A DNA stretch of 6,280 nt from Dehalococcoidia bacterium (GTDB taxonomy: Bacteria; Chloroflexota; Dehalococcoidia; SAR202; UBA11138). Below are positions 1 to 6,280 of the stretch, in pieces. A program made the translations under genes and the position numbers. Where the stretch lies: contig JAAXHY010000591.1 of the NCBI GenBank assembly GCA_012270665.1, positions 1 to 6,280 on the forward strand, in the 5' to 3' direction. Every line of letters starts with the position of its first letter. Position 1 is the first letter of the stretch. The notes under the pieces are model-generated. The model made no database searches. It saw nothing but the letters and a program-made list of their open reading frames with translations, and was not told the DNA's origin.

Positions 1-1659
<1,659 letters not shown>

Positions 1660-1672
1660 TCCCAAACAACAA

Positions 1673-1697
1673 GGGCGGCTCGGTTTCAGAGCCGCCC
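1673..1697. terminator. Bidirectional intrinsic terminator between gyrB and cysteine synthase gene
   Basis: A perfect 9-bp GC-rich stem, GGGCGGCTC (1673-1681) with GAGCCGCCC (1689-1697), encloses a 7-base loop. It begins 13 bases after the gyrB stop and ends 32 bases before the stop of the convergent gene. On the minus strand the stem is followed by TTGTTGTTTGGG, a reasonable U-rich tail. On the plus strand the tail (CGTTCGATCT) is poor. It therefore probably terminates the minus-strand gene well and gyrB less efficiently, or through another mechanism. Confidence 0.75.
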
Positions 1698-1729
1698 CGT
1701 TCGATCTATCCAATCATGCCTCGCCTTCT

Positions 1730-2656
1730 TCAGCCCCACATTCCCGTGCTGAAGTACCTCTCTCCTATGTCGTTGAATATCGTAACGACTTTCCCTGCGT
1801 CCGCTCTCTCGGCGACCTTGAGCGCGCCCAGCATATACGCCCCTGAACTCTGGCCCGCGAATAGACCCTTCGACGATAGCGACACAGACACGCCCTTCGC
1901 CTCGTCGACGTCTATGGGAAGCATTTCATCCACTACGCTCTGATCCAGAGTATCGGGAATGATGTGCCCCTCGCCCAGTGGCTTCAGCCCTTCCACTCCA
2001 GGCCACTCAGGTGGATTGATGCCGATGATCTGTATGGACTTGTCGCGCTCTTTTAGCCGGCGTCCTACACCACTGATCGTACCTCCGGTTCCAACCCCTG
2101 CCACAAAGTGAGTAATATCCGGCGCTTGCTGGAGGATTTCCTCGCCGGTCGTATCGTAATGGGCCTGTGGATTGTTCAGGTTGGAATACTGGTCGCACCA
2201 GAAGTATTTGTCCGGATCAGACTCGAAACGCCGCTTCACCTCGTATAGTGTCTCGTCGTATCCCAGCATAGGATCCGTGAAGATAATCTCCGCGCCGTGG
2301 GCGATGAGCCGTTTCTTTCGCTCCTCGCTCGCGTTCTCGGGCATTACGAGAGCGACCTTGTATCCAAGAACCGCTCCGATCATCGCATAGGCAATTCCCG
2401 CGTTGCCGGAAGTTGCGTCGAGGATAGTCTTGTCAGGTGTGAGGTCGCCGGAGAGTATGGCTTCTACAAGCATTCTCAGGACTGGACGGTCTTTGATGGA
2501 GCCGCCGGGATTCAGGTGTTCATACTTGGCGAAAACCTCCGCGCCGCCGATGGGCCAGTCTAGGTCAATCTTGACCATCGGCGTGTTTCCAATAGCCTTC
2601 AGAGGCGGATAGCGTTCTATGAATTCTAGAAACTCCTTCGACGGAGCCAAAGTCAA
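1730..2656 (-). CDS. Cysteine synthase family PLP-dependent enzyme (CysK/CysM-like)
   Basis: This is a 308-residue fold-type II PLP enzyme, expected to make L-cysteine in the cytoplasm from an activated serine (O-acetylserine or a related substrate) and sulfide. GNTP is at 23-26. The PLP-binding Lys is K55 in GGSIKDRP, and the asparagine loop is TSGNAGI (82-88). The substrate-site Gln is Q156 in QYSNLNNPQAHY. The PLP-phosphate loop is GTGGTISG (189-196), followed by FAGQSSGA (266-273) and the C-terminal GERYFST. Length is normal for the family. SIKDRP and THFVAG recall the CysM branch, including the mycobacterial CysO-dependent enzyme. The Arg that enzyme uses for O-phosphoserine appears replaced (NPPEW at 214-218), so the substrate cannot be fixed. 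The asparagine loop has Ala (A86) where Thr is usual. The start is TTG: an in-frame TAA lies two codons upstream (2663-2665) and the next Met is residue 27, after conserved sequence. GGAAGGG lies 9 bases upstream of the TTG. A cystathionine beta-synthase-type activity is a less likely alternative. Confidence 0.92.
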   Translation of the reverse strand: MTLAPSKEFLEFIERYPPLKAIGNTPMVKIDLDWPIGGAEVFAKYEHLNPGGSIKDRPVLRMLVEAILSGDLTPDKTILDATSGNAGIAYAMIGAVLGYKVALVMPENASEERKKRLIAHGAEIIFTDPMLGYDETLYEVKRRFESDPDKYFWCDQYSNLNNPQAHYDTTGEEILQQAPDITHFVAGVGTGGTISGVGRRLKERDKSIQIIGINPPEWPGVEGLKPLGEGHIIPDTLDQSVVDEMLPIDVDEAKGVSVSLSSKGLFAGQSSGAYMLGALKVAERADAGKVVTIFNDIGERYFSTGMWG

Positions 2657-2709
2657 TACCCTTTACCCTTCCGATTCGAGATTGAGACGGACTTCCATAG
2701 CTGGCATTG

Positions 2710-2739
2710 AGTATATCCACTTTCGCCGAATGTAGTCTA
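2710..2739 (-). promoter_or_regulatory. Candidate sigma70 promoter for the cysteine synthase gene
   Basis: On the minus strand TAGACT (plus positions 2734-2739) is followed after 18 bases by TATACT (2710-2715). These match the -35 and -10 consensus at 4 of 6 and 5 of 6 positions. Transcription would begin near 2703 and give a leader of about 47 bases before the TTG start. This is a pattern match only. Confidence 0.4.
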
Positions 2740-2782
2740 GCCAGACCTTGTGGGCCGCCACCGTCCAGAGAAAGATTTGGTC

Positions 2783-2811
2783 TTGACATGCACATATCAG
2801 GCCGATAAGGT
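2783..2811 (+). promoter_or_regulatory. Candidate sigma70 promoter for the Excalibur gene
   Basis: A perfect -35 box TTGACA (2783-2788) is followed after 17 bases by TAAGGT (2806-2811), which matches the -10 consensus at only 3 of 6 positions. The predicted transcription start falls near 2818, directly at the left edge of the nested inverted repeat. The whole 2819-2933 structure would then lie in the messenger leader. The weak -10 box leaves this uncertain. Confidence 0.35.
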
Positions 2812-2818
2812 TTCTCCG

Positions 2819-2933
2819 ACTCGCCATAAGTCAACGTAAATCGTCCGCATCCCTTTTGGGTATAGCCGATGAACAGGGCGGGCTTTCATGCCCCCTTGAG
2901 GCTATACCCGGACGCGGGCGACTTATGGCGAGT
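2819..2933. repeat. Nested inverted repeat / candidate structured 5' leader
   Basis: Three nested complementary segments occur in 115 bases. The outer arm ACTCGCCATAAGTC (2819-2832) is a perfect 14-base inverted repeat of 2920-2933. A middle arm GGGTATAGCC (2858-2867) is a perfect 10-base inverted repeat of 2900-2909. An inner hairpin pairs 2874-2883 with 2890-2898, with one bulged C, one G-U pair and a 6-base loop. CGTCC (2842-2846) can also pair with GGACG (2910-2914). It lies 32 bases before the start codon of the Excalibur gene. It could be a structured regulatory leader or a small palindromic mobile element (MITE-like). No flanking target-site duplication is evident. I do not recognise it as a known riboswitch class. 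Confidence 0.7.
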
Positions 2934-2950
2934 AGCTTGAATCCTGTCAC

Positions 2951-2957
2951 AAGGGGG
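2951..2957 (+). promoter_or_regulatory. Ribosome-binding site with a complementary upstream arm
   Basis: AAGGGGG lies 8 bases before the ATG at 2966 and serves as the Shine-Dalgarno site. With its flanks it reads CAAGGGGGC (2950-2958). This is the exact reverse complement of GCCCCCTTG at 2890-2898, the 3' arm of the inner hairpin in the leader. Alternative pairing could mask the site. Confidence 0.65.
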
Positions 2958-2965
2958 CTACTGAT

Positions 2966-4258
2966 ATGAAGACCAAAGTCGCCGCGGGCGCAATCATTGC
3001 CATTATAGGCTTCGGACTAATAGCGCTAACCTTTTCACAGACTCAGGCGCAGGACTCCGAGCCGTCTCACAAAACATTCAGCTATCGCGAGTGGTATCTC
3101 CAAGGCGTTTGGCAGGTTTACGCTCAGACCCCGGACAATTCCGTCTTATCTGATCTGTTTGGACTCTCGGACACCTACATAAGAAACTACATCGTCCCGA
3201 ACACCGGCGAGGACTTCCAGACCGCCAAGACTCGGATAGCCTCATCGCTCGGTCCCGACCCATCGCCTCTGCAAATCCATACCGCTGTCATTCTCGAATC
3301 GTACACTGTTGGCAACTGTTCGGGACAATTCGAAGGCCAATGCTACTTGCTGGAGATTATGCAATGGGCGATAGGCGCACAAGTGCTTCCCATCTTGGGA
3401 TCCAAGGCTGATTACCGCACTGTAACTGCGGCAGACTATGAACCCGAGTGGGCTGACTGGAACATTAGCAGGCCGTCCGAGGTCCAAGCTCCGCAGCCGA
3501 CGCCGACTTCGACTACAACCCAGCCGACGCCAGCGCCTACCACGCCCAGCCTCGCGCTGAGATATGACCCGGCGGGTGACGATAGAGATTGCGACGACTT
3601 CACCACATGGCAGGAGGCGCAGGCCTTCTTCCTCGCTACCCAGAACGACTCCCACGGCCTCGACCCGGATAACGACGGCATAGCCTGCGAAGATCTGTCC
3701 GGCGCGCCTGAGCCTGAAGTCGTAGTGGTAACCCCGACTCCCTCACCAACTCCCGTTGTAGTAGGAGACGGACTAACTCGCCAGACAGCCTACGCTTTTG
3801 CTGGTGAGGACGGGCAATGTGGTCCGTCCGACAGTAGATGGTGTATAGCGATCCGTTCAGTAGACTTTGACGGGTATGAACAGCTTCGTACACATAACAG
3901 ATATACGTCACTTCAACCGGATACCCTTCTGGACGACGAGAAGTATGTGATTTTGGACTTACAAGTGTTCAACCAATCTGATGAATCCAAACGTTTCCCA
4001 CTTAGGGACAGCTTGGGTAATCTTGCATTGGTCGGTGAGACCATTCACTCTTATAACCCCTATAGTGGGGGTGATTGTGATTACCACAGAGATTCCCTTG
4101 ACACATACTTGGGAGAGTCGGATCACATACCACCTGGTTCAAATAGACGGGGGGTTGCTTGTTTCGTAGTTAAATCAGATAGCCCAACTCACGCATACTT
4201 TGAATTCCGCGATTCCAGCATTTATCCGCCTTCATACACATGGTATGACCTGTACTAG
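2966..4258 (+). CDS. Secreted multidomain protein with Excalibur calcium-binding domain
   Basis: This 430-residue protein is predicted to be exported. It has a short basic start (MKTK), a hydrophobic stretch at about 5-23, and a plausible signal peptidase site after T26-Q27-A28; a retained anchor is possible. Residues 35-170 form a domain I do not recognise, with a likely Cys pair in NCSGQFEGQC. A Thr/Pro/Gln linker follows (about 172-197). Residues 205-243 match the Excalibur domain, a small extracellular calcium-binding module: DCDDF (C209), EAQAFF, then D233, D235, D237 and C241 in LDPDNDGIACE. A second Val/Pro/Thr linker (about 247-267) leads to a C-terminal domain (268-430) with four Cys. 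Its pattern (KYVILDLQVFNQSDE, then IPPGSNRRGVACFVV) resembles DUF4352-type beta sandwiches, with low certainty. The function is unknown; a cell-surface binding role is inferred. The 3' third of the gene looks more AT-rich than the rest. Confidence 0.88.
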   Translation: MKTKVAAGAIIAIIGFGLIALTFSQTQAQDSEPSHKTFSYREWYLQGVWQVYAQTPDNSVLSDLFGLSDTYIRNYIVPNTGEDFQTAKTRIASSLGPDPSPLQIHTAVILESYTVGNCSGQFEGQCYLLEIMQWAIGAQVLPILGSKADYRTVTAADYEPEWADWNISRPSEVQAPQPTPTSTTTQPTPAPTTPSLALRYDPAGDDRDCDDFTTWQEAQAFFLATQNDSHGLDPDNDGIACEDLSGAPEPEVVVVTPTPSPTPVVVGDGLTRQTAYAFAGEDGQCGPSDSRWCIAIRSVDFDGYEQLRTHNRYTSLQPDTLLDDEKYVILDLQVFNQSDESKRFPLRDSLGNLALVGETIHSYNPYSGGDCDYHRDSLDTYLGESDHIPPGSNRRGVACFVVKSDSPTHAYFEFRDSSIYPPSYTWYDLY

Positions 4259-4283
4259 AATCTGCAAATCTGCCTAGCTCATA

Positions 4284-4314
4284 AATGGGTGTCCACACCG
4301 GTTGGACACCCATT
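4284..4314. terminator. Hairpin downstream of the Excalibur gene, probable terminator
   Basis: A perfect 12-bp stem, AATGGGTGTCCA (4284-4295) with TGGACACCCATT (4303-4314), encloses a 7-base loop and begins 25 bases after the stop codon. Both strands lack a proper T-run after the stem; plus-strand bases are CCTATGTG. It is most likely a terminator or an mRNA 3'-end stabiliser. It also makes any start codon within it, such as the GTG at 4289, unlikely for the next gene. Confidence 0.55.
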
Positions 4315-4357
4315 CCTATGTGCCATCTCTGGCATCGGGACACTTCTTGCGCGGTGG

Positions 4358-4386
4358 TTGTCAATCAAGACGATCGCCCGTATCAT
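4358..4386 (+). promoter_or_regulatory. Candidate sigma70 promoter for the coiled-coil gene
   Basis: TTGTCA (4358-4363) and TATCAT (4381-4386) are separated by exactly 17 bases, each matching consensus at 5 of 6 positions. Transcription would start near 4393, at the ribosome-binding site of the next gene, giving a very short leader. This supports the downstream ATG at 4406 as the true start. Confidence 0.5.
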
Positions 4387-4405
4387 GGATGCGAAGGAGC
4401 TAAAC

Positions 4406-4780
4406 ATGGACGGCCTAGACGGCAATACAATCACTAATGTTCTCGCTATACTAGCCATGACGCTCGGCTTGTACTACTTTTTGTCGAGACAGATCGCGGC
4501 TGTGGAGAAGAGATTGCGGGAAGATATGTCTGATTTGCGGGGTGAAATCACGGCCTCGGAGACCCGATTGAGAGATGAGATCAAAGATTCGGAGACCCGG
4601 CTGAGAGATGAAATCAAGGCCTCCGAGACCCGCTTGGAGAAAAGTGTCGAGGCTACCAACAGGCGCATTGACGATACCAATACCGAGATCAGGATTCTAA
4701 TTAACGATGTCGGCGTGGTGAAGGGCGCTCTCGGCGTTTCTACTCAAAGCCGCGAGAGGGAGCCGGCGAGAACGGAGTAA
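4406..4780 (+). CDS. Small membrane-anchored coiled-coil protein, function unknown
   Basis: This is a 124-residue protein. A single hydrophobic segment at residues 8-27 (ITNVLAILAMTLGLYYFL) probably anchors it in the inner membrane. A long charged helix follows, about 29-100. It contains three 11-residue units, starting SETRL after their first residue, at 50-60, 61-71 and 72-82. Eleven-residue periodicity is typical of gently right-handed or near-straight coiled coils, so oligomerisation is likely. The tail (101-124) ends VVKGALGVSTQ plus a polar stretch. The ATG at 4406 is chosen because GAAGGAG (4393-4399) precedes it by 6 bases and a good promoter lies just upstream. The frame is open back to a GTG at 4289, but that start lies in a hairpin, and the intermediate ATG at 4385 lies within the promoter -10 box. 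The general shape, membrane segment plus coiled coil, recalls small phage-type or envelope proteins, but I cannot name a family. Confidence 0.75.
   Translation: MDGLDGNTITNVLAILAMTLGLYYFLSRQIAAVEKRLREDMSDLRGEITASETRLRDEIKDSETRLRDEIKASETRLEKSVEATNRRIDDTNTEIRILINDVGVVKGALGVSTQSREREPARTE
4553..4651 (+). repeat. 33-bp tandem repeat (three units) inside the coiled-coil gene
   Basis: Units at 4553-4585, 4586-4618 and 4619-4651 each encode eleven residues beginning ASETRL or DSETRL. Units one and two match at 27 of 33 bases; unit three diverges after its first half. The length is a multiple of three, so gain or loss of a unit keeps the frame and changes coiled-coil length. Confidence 0.8.
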
Positions 4781-4928
4781 ATACGCGACTTTCAATTCCT
4801 TCGAGTTGGTTTCAACCCGTACTTGCAGGTCCAGTTTCCCTGAGATAAGTTCCACCACCAGAACACCCGATTATGTCTCGCCGGATGTTGGGTTAAGCGT
4901 CGTCCTGCGTCCATGACATTCTGAGGCC

Positions 4929-4944
4929 GCCCTTGAGGGCTTTT
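4929..4944 (+). terminator. Small hairpin plus T-run, weak terminator candidate
   Basis: GCCC (4929-4932), a TTGA loop and GGGC (4937-4940) are followed at once by TTTTA. The stem is only 4 bp, so termination would be inefficient. Its position about 150 bases after the coiled-coil gene stop makes it a possible end for that transcript. Confidence 0.3.
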
Positions 4945-5054
4945 ATCTCGCCACCGTCTGCGGCGACAAAGCCCCGTCTCTCTAGGTATAAGGCCGGTGT
5001 GACGGTGATTTTCTCCACTACACAATCCCCAGACCGCTGTGCTACAATACATCT

Positions 5055-5083
5055 GTGACAGAACAAAAGTACTTAAATATATT
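5055..5083 (+). promoter_or_regulatory. Sigma70 promoter candidate upstream of the repeat array and ligA
   Basis: GTGACA (5055-5060) and TATATT (5078-5083) are separated by exactly 17 bases, each with 5 of 6 consensus matches. This is among the best promoter matches in the window. Transcription from about 5090 would run through the CAGGTG/CACCTG repeats and reach ligA after a leader of roughly 290 bases. It could instead express a small RNA. Confidence 0.5.
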
Positions 5084-5130
5084 GTGGAGTTTATAGATGA
5101 TCCCATTCCAACCCGAAAAAAGTCTCTGAA

Positions 5131-5225
5131 CTGGTGAATACAGGTGTATGCAGGTGAAATACAGGTACCAGACCCTCTAGCAGACCGGCTGAAGCCCATT
5201 AGCAGACCACCTGAAGACCACCTGT
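5131..5225. repeat. Helically phased CAGGTG repeats facing CACCTG repeats
   Basis: CTGGTG (5131), CAGGTG (5141), CAGGTG (5151) and CAGGTA (5162) start 10, 10 and 11 bases apart, on the same face of the helix. To the right, AGCAGACC-N2-CTGAAG occurs at 5179-5194 and 5201-5216 (22-base period). AGACCACCTGA/T is tandemly repeated at 5204-5214 and 5215-5225. The right-hand CACCTG words (5208-5213, 5219-5224) are reverse complements of the left-hand CAGGTG words. The array could be a multi-site operator or, in RNA, two stacked 6-bp helices. Units are too short and uneven for CRISPR. Confidence 0.6.
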
Positions 5226-5329
5226 AGATAGCCTGAATGACTATAAATCAGAATATATGTCTAATAATGAGAAACCCGCCACCAAAACCTGCTAGCCCAA
5301 ACTTGATCGTCCCGATTATCGTATTCTGA

Positions 5330-6280
<951 letters not shown>

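Larger units (their letters stand above)
2657..2965. other. Divergent intergenic control region
   Basis: This 309-base stretch separates the starts of the cysteine synthase gene (leftward) and the Excalibur gene (rightward). It holds a candidate promoter for each direction, the cysteine synthase ribosome-binding site (CCCTTCC at 2666-2672, read as GGAAGGG on the minus strand), a nested inverted repeat at 2819-2933, and the Excalibur gene's ribosome-binding site at 2951-2957. I see no tRNA and no convincing protein gene. A minus-strand reading frame crosses it but runs into the conserved start region of the cysteine synthase in another frame. Confidence 0.8.

Noticed and set aside
2565..2834. 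89-codon open frame on the minus strand across the cysteine synthase start
   Set aside because: It overlaps the conserved N-terminal coding part of the cysteine synthase in another frame, and its upstream end lies in the outer arm of the inverted repeat.
2858..2965. Fluoride riboswitch, suggested by GCCGATGAACAGGG and GGCTACTGAT
   Set aside because: The short words resemble the class, but their order and spacing do not fit the fluoride aptamer.
4289..4405. N-terminal extension of the coiled-coil protein from the GTG at 4289
   Set aside because: That start lies inside a 12-bp hairpin with no ribosome-binding site. The ATG at 4406 has GAAGGAG at ideal spacing and a promoter just upstream.
4792..5199. 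135-codon open frame on the minus strand in the intergenic region, with a Trp-rich end (VFWWWNLSQGNWTCKYG)
   Set aside because: No family is recognisable, the residue mix is skewed to Cys, Arg and Trp as in chance frames, and the frame begins inside the phased repeat array.
5131..5225. CRISPR array
   Set aside because: Units are 6-16 bases, uneven, and have no unique spacers of about 30 bases between identical repeats.
5040..5280. Replication origin
   Set aside because: Repeats and AT-rich DNA are present, but I saw no exact DnaA boxes and no dnaA or dnaN gene. gyrB nearby is weak support by itself.

Overview
The window is bacterial. It carries two ends of core DNA-metabolism genes and a more idiosyncratic middle. 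Gene starts have Shine-Dalgarno sites, several sigma70-like promoter boxes are readable, and the housekeeping proteins look ordinary for bacteria. The moderately high GC, free use of ATA and AGG codons, and a secreted Thr/Pro-linked Excalibur protein would fit an uncultivated Chloroflexota-type genome. That assignment is only an impression; no rRNA or other decisive marker is present.

Layout. Bases 1-1659 (+) are the 3' part of gyrB, DNA gyrase subunit B, cut by the window edge. A strong hairpin at 1673-1697 separates it from a convergent cysteine synthase-family gene (1730-2656, -), which uses a forced TTG start. Bases 2657-2965 are a 309-base divergent control region. It has a candidate promoter for each flanking gene and a large nested inverted repeat (2819-2933). 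One inner arm of that repeat is exactly complementary over 9 bases to the ribosome-binding site of the next gene. That gene (2966-4258, +) encodes a secreted or membrane-anchored multidomain protein: signal peptide, unknown domain, Thr/Pro linker, Excalibur calcium-binding domain, second linker, and a possible DUF4352-like beta domain. After a hairpin at 4284-4314 comes a small membrane-anchored coiled-coil protein (best start 4406, end 4780, +) with its own promoter and ribosome-binding site. Bases 4781-5380 hold no convincing gene. They contain a good promoter candidate (5055-5083), helically phased CAGGTG repeats facing CACCTG repeats (5131-5225), and an AT-rich stretch. From 5381 to the right edge (+) runs the N-terminal 300 codons of ligA, NAD-dependent DNA ligase.

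How the parts relate. gyrB and ligA both serve DNA replication, but nothing here shows them sharing a transcript. The two middle genes have separate promoter-like sequences and look like independent envelope-associated genes. The points most worth a second look are the structured leader before the Excalibur gene and the phased repeat array in the long ligA upstream region.
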